Positions 55,889 through 64,000 of a stretch of DNA of 64,000 nt are shown here, one piece after another; the stretch's first letter is position 1; each line of letters begins with the position of its first letter. The stretch is taken from contig CBDFMU010000043.1 in assembly GCA_965249785.1 (NCBI GenBank), positions 186,001 through 250,000 on the forward strand, given 5' to 3'. The position numbers and the translations under genes were made by a program. The notes below the pieces were generated by a model that saw nothing but the letters and a program-made list of their open reading frames with translations, was not told the origin of the DNA and ran no database searches. This DNA is from M3007 sp965249785. GTDB lineage: Bacteria > Bacteroidota > Bacteroidia > Chitinophagales > Saprospiraceae.

Positions 55889-56940
55889 AATGTTTGGAAG
55901 GGCTTATAGTGTTCTAGTTGATGAACCTCAATCGTCGGCAAAATAACCGTAAAATAATCCCGCGAAACAATCACTTCCACCGCACTATTAGCCAGCATCC
56001 GATAACGATCTTTAATATTTTGCAGACCCACGCCCGTAGAATCCATCACCTGATTTTTGCGCTGCAAATTATTGCGTACTACAAGATGGCCGTTTTCAGA
56101 AAATACTTCTATTCGCAGCGGTTTTTCAGTAGAAATTATATTGTGTTTAATAGCATTCTCAAACAGCATCTGCAAAGTCAGCGGCACGATGGCGGCGTGT
56201 TCATTTTTATCCAAATCCCGCAATTCAATCTGCAAATTCTCCCCGAAGCGTTCTTTGAGGAGAAAAATATAGGCCTTTAAAAAAGTCAGTTCCTCGCTCA
56301 GCGGAATAATCTTTGAATCGCGACTTTCCAGTACGTAGCGATAGACTTTACTTAATTGCTGCACAAAACGCACGGCTTTATCGGCATCTTCGGGAATGAG
56401 ATAAATTAGTGTATTCAGGCTATTAAATAGAAAATGCGGATTCACCTGATTACGTAGTCCTTCCAGTTGAGATTCTACATTTTGACGTTCCAGCACGGCT
56501 TTTTCGGCGACGCTACGCTGCAATTGAATATAAAAAGACAGTGCTTCGTAAATAGTAATCACCAGCGAAGACAAAATAAGCGTAGCAATAAATTCTACTA
56601 CTGGACTGGGCCGACCCTGCGCGGCATGACTCGGTAAAAGCCAGGCAAAAAAAGCGTCTAATAAAGTATTTACTAGAATATATAGCACCACAAACGCCCC
56701 GGATACCCATATCAATCGCTGATGAATATCGGACAATTCCGGGAAATGCTCCTTAACACGCTTATAGATTTTGCGCAGCGAAAACCAGAAAATACTAGTG
56801 TATACTAATGACATGGGAATGCACACTAGCAGAAATCGCAAATTACCTTGTTCATAAGCATCATGAAATAACAACAGCGAAACCATGACACCAGCCAATG
56901 GAATGCCTATTCCCATCAGCCAGCGATCATTGAAACCCAT
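55885..56940 (-). CDS. LytS-type sensor histidine kinase
   Basis: About 351 residues from MGFNDRWLMGIG (an upstream in-frame Met adds nine). Four membrane segments precede a His_kinase (LytS/YehU) domain with the phosphoacceptor motif LRNQVNPHFLFNSLNTLIYL and an ATPase region (LQMLFENAIKHN, GVGLQNIKDRYRML). Kinases of this class usually pair with a LytTR response regulator; none is next to it here. The signal is unknown. Confidence 0.85.
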   Translation of the reverse strand: MGFNDRWLMGIGIPLAGVMVSLLLFHDAYEQGNLRFLLVCIPMSLVYTSIFWFSLRKIYKRVKEHFPELSDIHQRLIWVSGAFVVLYILVNTLLDAFFAWLLPSHAAQGRPSPVVEFIATLILSSLVITIYEALSFYIQLQRSVAEKAVLERQNVESQLEGLRNQVNPHFLFNSLNTLIYLIPEDADKAVRFVQQLSKVYRYVLESRDSKIIPLSEELTFLKAYIFLLKERFGENLQIELRDLDKNEHAAIVPLTLQMLFENAIKHNIISTEKPLRIEVFSENGHLVVRNNLQRKNQVMDSTGVGLQNIKDRYRMLANSAVEVIVSRDYFTVILPTIEVHQLEHYKPFQTF

Positions 56941-56970
56941 TGTATCCTCAAAACAAGGCTTGCGCATTAC

Positions 56971-57909
56971 TCACTTTTTTAACTTGAAAAACGCCACCGT
57001 GTCGCGAATTCCTTGTGCATAAGGGACGGGAGAATAGTTGTATTTTTTTTCAAATTTAGAGGAATCAAAGTAGTAAGGCCGCTCGTTTTGATAGACCATT
57101 TCTACCATTTCGCGCATAATGGGTATGAATAAACCAAGCAGCCTAATGATAATTTTCGGGGCCGCTTGTACCCCTTTATATGGCCTGCCGATTTCATCTG
57201 CGGCGATTTTTATCAGATCGGTCGGCACTGGCGGCGGGTTGTAGGTAGGTACATGCCAAGTCTGATTGAAGGAAGTGGGATCGTCGGCCAGCAAAATGAG
57301 GGCGCGGGCGCAATCCAGCGTATATGACATGGAATGCGGCATAGCCGGATTGCCCAGCCATTGCGGTTTTTTGCCCTCGGCTAAATTTTTCAATACTACT
57401 TGATAAAAAACGCTCACCCTGTCTGCCCACGGACCGTAAAAATCGGCTGATCGGGCAATGCTGGCCTGTACCTCGCCGCGCCGCATAGCGTCCAGCAGCA
57501 TCGTGGCGATTTTGGCGCGCACTTCCCCTTTCTTGCTGCTGGGCCGGAACGGCGTTTCTTCGGTCATTTTGCCCTCCACCGGGCCATACATGTACACATT
57601 ATCGAAAAAAATGAGCGGCACTCCGGTTTCGGCACAGGCCCGAATGGTGTTTTGCATGACCGTCGGCCATTTTTCCTGCCAAAGTTTGGTGTTGTAATCC
57701 AGTCCAACCAACAGATAGGCCACCCTGGAACCGCGCACGGCCTCAGTCAGTTCGGCCTGGTTAAAAACATCCGCTTTACGGGATTCCGCCCCCGGCAAAT
57801 TCGCACCAGAGCGCGAAAGCAGGCGAACGGGTTGCTTCTGATCGAGGAGCATTTGGGCGAGTGGAATGCTGATGGCACCGCCTGCGCCGATGAGGGTGTA
57901 TGGTTGCAT
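56971..57909 (-). CDS. NAD-dependent epimerase/dehydratase family protein
   Basis: 312 residues, extended SDR family: Rossmann start YTLIGAGGAISIPLAQML, FFDNVYMYGPVEG, and ARSADFYGPWADRVSVFYQV. The glycine motif GAGGAIS and the loss of an obvious YxxxK suggest an atypical, perhaps non-epimerase member. It starts 31 bases upstream of the kinase gene on the same strand, so the two may be cotranscribed. Confidence 0.75.
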   Translation of the reverse strand: MQPYTLIGAGGAISIPLAQMLLDQKQPVRLLSRSGANLPGAESRKADVFNQAELTEAVRGSRVAYLLVGLDYNTKLWQEKWPTVMQNTIRACAETGVPLIFFDNVYMYGPVEGKMTEETPFRPSSKKGEVRAKIATMLLDAMRRGEVQASIARSADFYGPWADRVSVFYQVVLKNLAEGKKPQWLGNPAMPHSMSYTLDCARALILLADDPTSFNQTWHVPTYNPPPVPTDLIKIAADEIGRPYKGVQAAPKIIIRLLGLFIPIMREMVEMVYQNERPYYFDSSKFEKKYNYSPVPYAQGIRDTVAFFKLKK

Positions 57910-58085
57910 AAAATTGTTGAGAAAAAAAGATGGAATGTTTCTGATGCTGTAAACCTATCTAATTCCCCCCTAGTGCGAAAGAGAAAAGCGGTGGACTGTG
58001 GAATGGAGGGCATGGGCCGTTGAAAAAGGCTGGTAGTTGGCGAGTATTAAATGGCTTTTATCGCCGATCAGGGGATCGGCGGTAC

Positions 58086-58601
58086 TTATCCTGCATAAAA
58101 ACTCAGACAGTCATTGCAAAGACAACGCCCGCCAAATTGCCGTTCCAAAGTCTCGCGGGTGGCGGGGTGTAGGTTGGGGAAACGCGCCCAGCAGTCGCCG
58201 AGATTGTAAAGGATGAATTTGCGTTTGCAGCGCGGGCAATCGCTCAGAAATTCCAGCTCCTCTTCCACCCAACTTTCGGCGATTTTGCCGCCCATCGGTG
58301 GATTCATTTTGCGCACCCGCACCCGCAGCCCGTACATCTCCGCAAACTGATGCTTCATGCGCTCGATAATATTCATCACCACCGTTTCGAGCAGATGCTT
58401 AGGCCGCTGCATTTCCAGTTGGCAAATCTGGTACACCGTTTCGTAATTGATCGTCATCGCCACATTATCGGTGGCGGCCGCTTTGGCAATGCCCGCACGG
58501 ATAAATATATCCACGACGAACTCCGACCCAATGATCTGTTCGGCTTCGTGGACACCATGAAATGCGTGGAAGCGCATCCCTTCGAGCGCGATTAGAGCCA
58601 T
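58086..58601 (-). CDS. folB: Dihydroneopterin aldolase fused to a cysteine-rich CWC-type domain
   Basis: 171 residues. Residues 1-118 are FolB: MALIALEGMRFHAFHGVHEA with Glu19/Glu21, TINYETVYQICQLE (Tyr53) and RVRVRKMNPPMGGKIAES (Lys98), which convert dihydroneopterin to the hydroxymethyl-pterin precursor of folate. Residues 122-171 add CPRCKRKFILYNLGDCWARF and FGGRCLCNDCLSFYAG, with seven cysteines in the order of the small CWC zinc-binding family (the second C of CWC is Ala). FolB proteins usually end near residue 120, so this is a fusion. Confidence 0.82.
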   Translation of the reverse strand: MALIALEGMRFHAFHGVHEAEQIIGSEFVVDIFIRAGIAKAAATDNVAMTINYETVYQICQLEMQRPKHLLETVVMNIIERMKHQFAEMYGLRVRVRKMNPPMGGKIAESWVEEELEFLSDCPRCKRKFILYNLGDCWARFPNLHPATRETLERQFGGRCLCNDCLSFYAG

Positions 58602-58611
58602 TTGAAAAAAA

Positions 58612-58643
58612 TAATGTGGTCAATAATTTGGAATGTGGTCAAT
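58612..58643 (-). promoter_or_regulatory. Two ATTGACCACATT motifs before folB
   Basis: Minus-strand copies at 58612-58624 (exact ATTGACCACATTA) and 58631-58643, ending 10 bases before the folB ATG. Further copies lie at 58696-58708 and 59159-59171. Confidence 0.4.
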
Positions 58644-58717
58644 GTGAAAAAATAACTAATGTGCTGTTTGTCAACCTATTGGCCACATTAATCACATTGA
58701 CCACATTATTTTTCTTA

Positions 58718-59062
58718 TTATTTTACTAGTAATTCCTGCAACAACTCGCGTTGCGAAGCCAAAGTTGGGCAGGTGGTTTGAAGTTGTTTTTCTAACTCTG
58801 GCAGTTCCTCGGTTTTGAGTTTGCCCAGATTGTTGGTCACCGTGGCGATACACTCTTTGGTGTGTTGGTATTCGGCTTCCAAGGCTTTGAAATCCGCTTT
58901 TTCCGGCGATTGTGCCGCTTGCTGATTCAGTTCCAGCAATTTTGCCGTGCATTCGCAGCAGCCTTTGGAGAGTTGTGCGAAACGGTTTTCGGCGGCAGGC
59001 GGTTGGCAAGCACTCATTAATATGACTCCCGATAAGACACTGATTTGCTTCCAAAATTTCAT
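58718..59062 (-). CDS. Small cysteine-containing lipoprotein
   Basis: 114 residues from ATG 59062 (MKFWKQISVLSGVILMSAC), which gives a lipobox MSAC; the upstream frame is rejected. The mature part is helical and charged with a GCCEC cluster (RFAQLSKGCCECTAKLLELN) and a coiled-coil-like tail. The family is unknown; metal binding or disulfides are possible. Confidence 0.6.
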   Translation of the reverse strand: MKFWKQISVLSGVILMSACQPPAAENRFAQLSKGCCECTAKLLELNQQAAQSPEKADFKALEAEYQHTKECIATVTNNLGKLKTEELPELEKQLQTTCPTLASQRELLQELLVK

Positions 59063-59191
59063 AACCGAAGGCGCGATGGAGGAGGTGAAAAGTTGACAAA
59101 GGTAAACGCAGGTTTTGCAAATTTCTTGGAACACGCCAGTAAATTGGTTTGCCTCCGCATTGACCACATTTACTTTATTGGCCACATTTTT

Positions 59192-60604
59192 TTACACTTT
59201 CGCCAATTTCCACTTCCCTCGGCGAAAAACCCAAATGCCACACAGCGCCAGAAACGATTCGGCAATAACGATGGAACTATAAACGCCGGTTTGGCCCCAG
59301 CCAAAATGCAGTGCCAATAGCCACGCCAGCGGTATTTCCAGCAACCAAAAACAAATAAGATTGAGGATCGTGGGCGTTCGGGTATCGCCTGCGCCGTTGA
59401 TGGCTTGCAGCAAAATCATTCCGTAACCGTAAAACACATAGCCTCCGGCAATAATACGTAGTGCAAACGAACCGGCAGCCACCGCATCCGCGTCTTGCGT
59501 GAAAAATCGAATTAAATACGGCGCAGTACTCAGATAGAGAATGGCGATGAAAGCCATGAAAAAGAAATTAATGTGGCCCGCCCGCCATGCCGAACGTTCG
59601 GCGCGTTCCTGGTGTCCGGCTCCCAGATTTTGACCAACCAAAGTCGCTGCTGCGTTGGCCATTCCCCACGACGGTAAAATGGCGAACACGATGAGTCGCA
59701 TCGCAATAGTGTAACCAGCCGTCACCGAAGTGCCAATTTGCCCCAAAATAGAAGCCAGAAAAATCCAACTGGCCGAAGCGATCAGAAATTGGCCGGTGCT
59801 ACCTGCGGCTAAAATCAGTTGTCTTTTAATGACTTCCCGGTCGGGACGCAAGTGGGCCAGACGCAATTTCAGAATCTTGCCAACTCCGAAAAGATGCCAT
59901 AGTTGATAACCTACACCGACCGACCGACCGATGGTTGTAGCAATGCCAGAACCGATCAAACCCATTGCTGGAACTGGGCCCCAACCAAAAATGAACAGCG
60001 GACAAAGCACAATATTTACCCCATTGGCCAGCCAAAGTGCACGCATTGCGGTGGCTGCGTCGCCCGCTCCCCGGAAAATGCCGTTGAGCATCCACAGGAA
60101 AAGAATGGGCAGGTTGGCAACGAACATCAGTCTCGTGAAATTCTTACCGTTCTCCGCCAGCGTGGGGTCGCTGCTCATTAAGTGCAGAATGCCTTCGGCA
60201 AAAAAGTAACCCGGCACCGCAATCAGCACCGAAATTCCCAAGCCGATCAAGATCACCTGCGCACCAGCCTTGGAAGCCGCTTCCGGGTCGCCTTCGCCAA
60301 TTCGCCGCGCCACCATCGCCGTCGCCGCCGAACTTAGGCCGATGGCGGTGGAATAAACCAGCGTCATAATCGATTCAGTCAGTCCCACCGTCGCCACCGC
60401 TTGTACACTGATTTTGGAAACAAAAAACGCATCCACGACGGCGAAAAGCGACTCCATCGCCATTTCCAGAATCATAGGAATGGCCAGCAGCACGATCGCG
60501 CGATCAATGCTGCCCGTAGTAAATTCCTGTTCTTCGCCGTTGATGGCTTGGCGAACGACGCGGCGAATACGTTGAAATAAAGTTTCGGATGTGGTGGCGA
60601 TCAT
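59192..60604 (-). CDS. MATE-family multidrug exporter
   Basis: 470 residues, about twelve membrane helices in two MATE repeats (ILEMAMESLFAVVDAFFVSK; LIASASWIFLASILGQIGTS), NorM/DinF-like, with the usual GLSSAATAMVARRIGEGDP cytoplasmic loop and NLGAGHQERAERSAWRAG in the second half. Drug/cation antiport is the known family role; the substrate is unknown. It shares its strand with the cellulase gene upstream. Confidence 0.92.
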   Translation of the reverse strand: MIATTSETLFQRIRRVVRQAINGEEQEFTTGSIDRAIVLLAIPMILEMAMESLFAVVDAFFVSKISVQAVATVGLTESIMTLVYSTAIGLSSAATAMVARRIGEGDPEAASKAGAQVILIGLGISVLIAVPGYFFAEGILHLMSSDPTLAENGKNFTRLMFVANLPILFLWMLNGIFRGAGDAATAMRALWLANGVNIVLCPLFIFGWGPVPAMGLIGSGIATTIGRSVGVGYQLWHLFGVGKILKLRLAHLRPDREVIKRQLILAAGSTGQFLIASASWIFLASILGQIGTSVTAGYTIAMRLIVFAILPSWGMANAAATLVGQNLGAGHQERAERSAWRAGHINFFFMAFIAILYLSTAPYLIRFFTQDADAVAAGSFALRIIAGGYVFYGYGMILLQAINGAGDTRTPTILNLICFWLLEIPLAWLLALHFGWGQTGVYSSIVIAESFLALCGIWVFRRGKWKLAKV

Positions 60605-60701
60605 AGACAGGCTTGGAAGAGATGCTACAAGGACATCTCTTGTGGGCGGAAAGTTGGCTCAACGGGAAGAAACCTGTAGAAGTTCCGCCCACCCACCTCA
60701 A
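60605..60701. other. Gap between MATE and cellulase genes
   Basis: Contains a hairpin AGAGATG/CATCTCT (about 60618-60646) and an imperfect inverted repeat TGGGCGGAA/TTCCGCCCA. Possibly the cellulase terminator. Confidence 0.4.
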
Positions 60702-62762
60702 CTACATGCGCACCACGGTTTCTTTCCACCAGGAACCATCGCTCAAACGCCCAACTAACCAGTACGTGCCAGCGGGAATGCCTGCCACAGAAAGCGTAGT
60801 TTCGCGGATGGCAGCGGCGGGGGAATAGTTCGATTGCGTTACCACACTTCCATGCGCATCGTACAAAGCGAGGCTGGCCAAATCCAGTTTATCGGAAGTC
60901 AAACGAACTTGTAAACGGTCCTGAACGGGATTGGGAAAGATTTTAACTACTGCTTTATTGCCACAATCAATTTGCCGAATGGGGGAATACGTGACTTTGC
61001 CATCAGGTTCGATCAATCGCAGACGGTAAAAAGCGCGAACATCGGTATCATGAAATTCGTAGTGCCGAAGTTCTTCTTTGGCTTGTACAGTAGCGATGTT
61101 ATCCCACTTTTGGCCATCTGTACTATGTTGTATTTCAAATTGATAGCCTTGTCCTTGCGTGTGGGCTGACCAGGACAAATGCACTTCTTTTTCCTGACAA
61201 TTTACCCGAAATTCTTCCAAAGCAATGGGTAGCGCAGTGGACAAACCCATGGCGGAAGCAAAACACGGCACCACATGCGCCTGATCAATAATGCCATTGG
61301 TAAAAAAGCCAAAACCGTCGGAAGCCGAAATCGCATCCCAGTAAAAGTAGGAAAAACCGTTCGCATTGATCGCTGACATCATGGTACTAATCCAGTTGCA
61401 ACGGCTCTGGGCATCCGCCGCCGAAGAGCAGCCAAACTCTCCCAGCGACACCGGCACATTATAATTATCCGACCAATCAGAAATAGCCGCCATCAAATTA
61501 TTGATCGCCGCCACTTCCCCCGCTTGCGGGAAAGTACGCGCCGGGAAATAAGACGGCGACGTCCAACTCATGCCCTGATGCGTAAAATAATACGGATCGT
61601 AATTGTGGAAAGTGTAAATAATATCCGGGTCGTCGAGCGGCGTGAAAGCCACCAATTGATCGCCCGCATTCCAACTATTTGCCCCGACAAAAACAGAATG
61701 CGGTGTTCCCCCTTCGTGCGCTCGGATTTCCGCGACCAACGCCGTGGCCACCGTGCGCCAGTTGGCATTGGAAATGCTCGGTGTCGGCTCGTTGTAGATT
61801 TCAAAGAAGAATCTTGCTGGGTCCAAATACCCGTAATGGTCGGCAATTTGGTCCCAAATAATTTTTAAGCGCGGCAACTCGGTGGTATAATTGCTATTCG
61901 TCAAGTCCATACCATGATGATTATCAATGATAAGGTTAAAATCGTACAGGTTTGCCCACAGAATCATGCTATCCACCAGACGCAGGGCTTGTTGATTAAA
62001 ATCGAGCGTGTAGTTAGGCGCACCACCCGCTATCCGCTCAAACGTCACGGGCAGCCGAAACGACTGAAAACCCATGTTACGCAAATCGCGGACCTTGGTA
62101 CGAGTAAATTTATTGGTCTCCGGATACGTACCAAATGGCATCAGCCAATACGCTTCCAGCCAGTTAGCCGTGTTTAGGCCCAATGACATAGAACCAGCCC
62201 GACCCCAGGTCGCCGCGCTGGCCGGACTGCCGGTGCCGCCACCGCTTACATTGACCAGTTCTATTGCATCAAAATAGACCGTACCGCTGCCCGTTTGCAC
62301 CCCACCGACGCTCAAATCCACTTCCCGCACCGTATTGATGGCGAAACTACTTCCCGCCAGCAAAGTGATGATCGGCACATCCACCACGCCATACGTGCCA
62401 TTTGCACCACCAATGTCCACACTGTTGCTGTAAGCACCGTTATTGCGCAGTTGCACCCGCAGCACCTGCCCGCCCGACAAGCCTCGATAGGCGATGCGGA
62501 TATGGGAATAACCGGAAAAATCGCGCGGCGCACCGCTGTTCCAGTTGTCCATATTGAGGCCCAGCCCTGCCCACCAATTGGAAATAGTGTAGTCAAATTT
62601 GTAGTGTTTTGTACCCTCAAAAGGCGTTTCGCCGGTAACTTCGGTGAGGGTGGAAGAGGCTCCCGCCCAGGTGCCGGTGAGGAGGGTTTGCGCGTCTTTA
62701 TAAACGACGGGCTGGGCTGCCAGGAAGATTGGCAGAAAGAGGAAGAGTAATAATAAACGCAT
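60702..62762 (-). CDS. Secreted GH5 cellulase with type IX sorting domain
   Basis: 686 residues. Signal peptide (MRLLLLFLFLPIFLAAQ), an N-terminal beta-sandwich (residues about 20-180, carbohydrate-binding style: FSGYSHIRIAYRGLSGGQ), then GH5 catalytic domain from WGRAGSMSLGLNTANWLE to about residue 500 with the acid/base in FFFEIYNEPTP and nucleophile in PVSLGEFGCSS, plus LIIDNHHGMD. A beta-rich linker (LPIALEEFRVNCQEKEVHLS) is followed by the C-terminal sorting domain (IFPNPVQDRLQVRLTSDKLD, AGIPAGTYWLVGRLSDG). It should leave through SprA and be processed by the PorU/PorZ complex. Confidence 0.92.
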   Translation of the reverse strand: MRLLLLFLFLPIFLAAQPVVYKDAQTLLTGTWAGASSTLTEVTGETPFEGTKHYKFDYTISNWWAGLGLNMDNWNSGAPRDFSGYSHIRIAYRGLSGGQVLRVQLRNNGAYSNSVDIGGANGTYGVVDVPIITLLAGSSFAINTVREVDLSVGGVQTGSGTVYFDAIELVNVSGGGTGSPASAATWGRAGSMSLGLNTANWLEAYWLMPFGTYPETNKFTRTKVRDLRNMGFQSFRLPVTFERIAGGAPNYTLDFNQQALRLVDSMILWANLYDFNLIIDNHHGMDLTNSNYTTELPRLKIIWDQIADHYGYLDPARFFFEIYNEPTPSISNANWRTVATALVAEIRAHEGGTPHSVFVGANSWNAGDQLVAFTPLDDPDIIYTFHNYDPYYFTHQGMSWTSPSYFPARTFPQAGEVAAINNLMAAISDWSDNYNVPVSLGEFGCSSAADAQSRCNWISTMMSAINANGFSYFYWDAISASDGFGFFTNGIIDQAHVVPCFASAMGLSTALPIALEEFRVNCQEKEVHLSWSAHTQGQGYQFEIQHSTDGQKWDNIATVQAKEELRHYEFHDTDVRAFYRLRLIEPDGKVTYSPIRQIDCGNKAVVKIFPNPVQDRLQVRLTSDKLDLASLALYDAHGSVVTQSNYSPAAAIRETTLSVAGIPAGTYWLVGRLSDGSWWKETVVRM

Positions 62763-62812
62763 AGCCAGAAATTTTAGGCTAAAATAGGGGGAAATGGCTA
62801 TTCATCGGCTTC

Positions 62813-64000
62813 TTATTTAGGGAGAAACATTTCGTGGAGGATTTTCGCTCGGATAGATTTAGAGATGAAATTGGCAGATTCCAGACCCTTGAGAATGAGA
62901 ATCTGAGCGGAGAGGTACTTTTCTATTTGTAGAAGAGTATCTCGATTTAGTTGGTTGGCCCGACCATATTCGTCAAGAGGTCTAAGGTTAAAATCAAGAT
63001 CATTAGCATGATCAAGGTCACGAATATGGTTGAGTACACGGGCAAGTGCACGATCAAGGTCAAGGGTAATTGTACGATTAAGATCAAGTGCACCAGCAAG
63101 CGCACGGGCAAGAACAAGAATAAGGTTAAGAACAGAATTGAGAATAGGGTCACGAATAGAGTCGCGAACGCGGGTATAAATAAGGTCAATGGCTATAAAT
63201 CCTGCAAGTAACCGTCTTATGACTGCTGGATATCTATTTTCTCTTGCAAATAGCGACTTCATTACGGCAGTCATCAATGCGTGTATTTCGGGTACCTCGA
63301 GCATCTCCTCGCTTTTCCGCCGCATGAGTAAAAGCAAAACATCGGTCTCACCTAACAAGCCAGCTGTGAGTAGAAACACTTCCTGCCACTTTGAGTCGTA
63401 GAGATAATCGTCCACTAAATTTTCAATGGTTCCTTTGTTACTATTTTCAACAATATAATTAGCTGTAAAGTATTCCTGAAAGGTAAGGTGTGCAAAGGAA
63501 TAAACGCCTTTGGCTCTCTCCACAAAAATACCATGTTGTGATTCGATAGCTTTTAAAATATTTTTACTATCTGGCTCTAATTCTTCTTCTTTAAAACCAG
63601 GTAGGTGTTCAACGAATCTCTCAATCATCTGTATTAACTTTCGCTCGTTAATGAAATACTGATTTTCCATAAATGTACCCACAGCAATACGAGCGAACAT
63701 AGATTCTTTCTGCCTAGTAGTTAATTTTTTATATATTTCTGGACGACGTATACGGCGTGTACTATCCCACTTAGTCAACAGTGTTTCAATAGCCCGATGA
63801 TAGAGGTCGGCACGGTTGGAGGGGAAGTCATTGCTTTCGCTATATTCCAGACAAAGTAAAGTAAGCAAAAGTGGTACCGAGGCAAGCTCGCGTAAGGAGG
63901 AATTACCTTTTAAGCGATCCCAGCATTCGGTGGCTACTTTAGGTTCACTACTAAACCAATTGCGAATAAAATTCTCCATCTGTGCTTCATTGAAGTCGGC
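62813..64000 (-). CDS. NACHT-family protein, C-terminal part (5' end outside window)
   Basis: At least 395 residues; the frame is open to the window edge (ADFNEAQMENFIRNWFSSEP). NACHT-associated features: WDRLKGNSSLRELASVPLLL with LLCLEY, and the helical module GVYSFAHLTFQEYFTANYIV, both typical downstream of NACHT NTPase domains (STAND class, bacterial NLR-like). The C-terminus has degenerate LD-rich units (ALDLNRTITLDLDRALARVL, IRDLDHANDLDF), mirrored in the DNA as near-tandem repeats. Such proteins include anti-phage sensors; the effector domain would be at the unseen N-terminus. Confidence 0.8.
   Translation of the reverse strand, partial: ADFNEAQMENFIRNWFSSEPKVATECWDRLKGNSSLRELASVPLLLTLLCLEYSESNDFPSNRADLYHRAIETLLTKWDSTRRIRRPEIYKKLTTRQKESMFARIAVGTFMENQYFINERKLIQMIERFVEHLPGFKEEELEPDSKNILKAIESQHGIFVERAKGVYSFAHLTFQEYFTANYIVENSNKGTIENLVDDYLYDSKWQEVFLLTAGLLGETDVLLLLMRRKSEEMLEVPEIHALMTAVMKSLFARENRYPAVIRRLLAGFIAIDLIYTRVRDSIRDPILNSVLNLILVLARALAGALDLNRTITLDLDRALARVLNHIRDLDHANDLDFNLRPLDEYGRANQLNRDTLLQIEKYLSAQILILKGLESANFISKSIRAKILHEMFLPK
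63000..63180. repeat. Degenerate tandem repeats in the NACHT gene
   Basis: Plus-strand GCACGGGCAAG, ACGATCAAGGTCAAG, AAGATCAAG and ACAAGAATAAGG units recur every 15-18 bases, coding for Leu/Asp/Arg/Ala-rich helix repeats of the NACHT protein. Confidence 0.55.

Overview
The window is chromosomal DNA from a member of the Bacteroidota, most likely a Saprospiria-type (Haliscomenobacter/Lewinella-like) organism. The phylum call rests on several things: the type IX secretion genes sprA and porZ, a secreted cellulase with a type IX-style C-terminal sorting domain, many SusD-era-style lipoproteins and outer-membrane barrels without Shine-Dalgarno sites, and promoter boxes of the TAnnTTTG type ahead of obgE, uvrA, thrS and a HipA-like kinase. 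The family-level guess is inference.

Layout. 0.1-1.0 kb: lipA. 1.4-5.2 kb: an accessory cluster of broken lipoprotein genes separated by a hairpin element and a small MITE. 5.4-13.1 kb: an outer-membrane barrel, an M14 peptidase, xisH-xisI, radA, a LOG-family hydrolase and obgE. 13.3-18.5 kb (minus): a small conserved protein, porZ, two small genes and gcvT. 18.6-30.5 kb (minus): TPR/GT-C membrane protein, patatin-like phospholipase, saccharopine-dehydrogenase-like reductase, DUF4197 lipoprotein, catalytically degenerate dihydroorotase, and a GT-C/GT2 pair. 30.5-32.7 kb: a repeat-rich island with a second MITE and an ISAs1-family insertion. 32.7-41.2 kb: sprA and ruvA. 41.4-45.0 kb: a HipA-like kinase plus HipA-N-terminal-domain pair, flanked by a direct repeat that carries the thrS promoter, then thrS. 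45.1-48.0 kb: a SWIM zinc-finger gene cut by an IS4-family element. 48.1-58.6 kb: EncFtn-type ferritin, SPOR-domain protein, DUF2281 protein, uvrA, uvrB, LytS-type kinase, epimerase and a FolB fusion. 58.7-62.8 kb: small lipoprotein, MATE exporter and cellulase. 62.8-64.0 kb: the C-terminal part of a NACHT protein, cut by the window edge.

The most striking signal is in how genes are read. uvrA (three times), radA and a small gene next to gcvT are each interrupted by a +1 frame change although the protein sequence is conserved on both sides. In all five cases the last zero-frame codon is CTT (Leu), and skipping the next base restores the conserved protein. Two further genes (a lipoprotein and the IS4 transposase) end their first frame in CTT followed directly by a stop, like the known prfB CTT-TGA site, and continue in +1. 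CTT is also read normally elsewhere, so if this is programmed frameshifting it depends on context. Single-base assembly errors remain the main alternative. A separate set of -1 breaks sits in homopolymers, mostly in the accessory lipoprotein cluster, and looks like ordinary decay, slippage or sequencing error.

Functionally the window mixes nucleotide excision and recombination repair (uvrA, uvrB, radA, ruvA), the type IX secretion route (sprA, porZ and a likely client cellulase), cofactor pathways (lipA, gcvT, folB), and candidate defence or stress modules (HipA-like pair, NACHT protein, XisHI). I see no tRNA, rRNA or CRISPR array.
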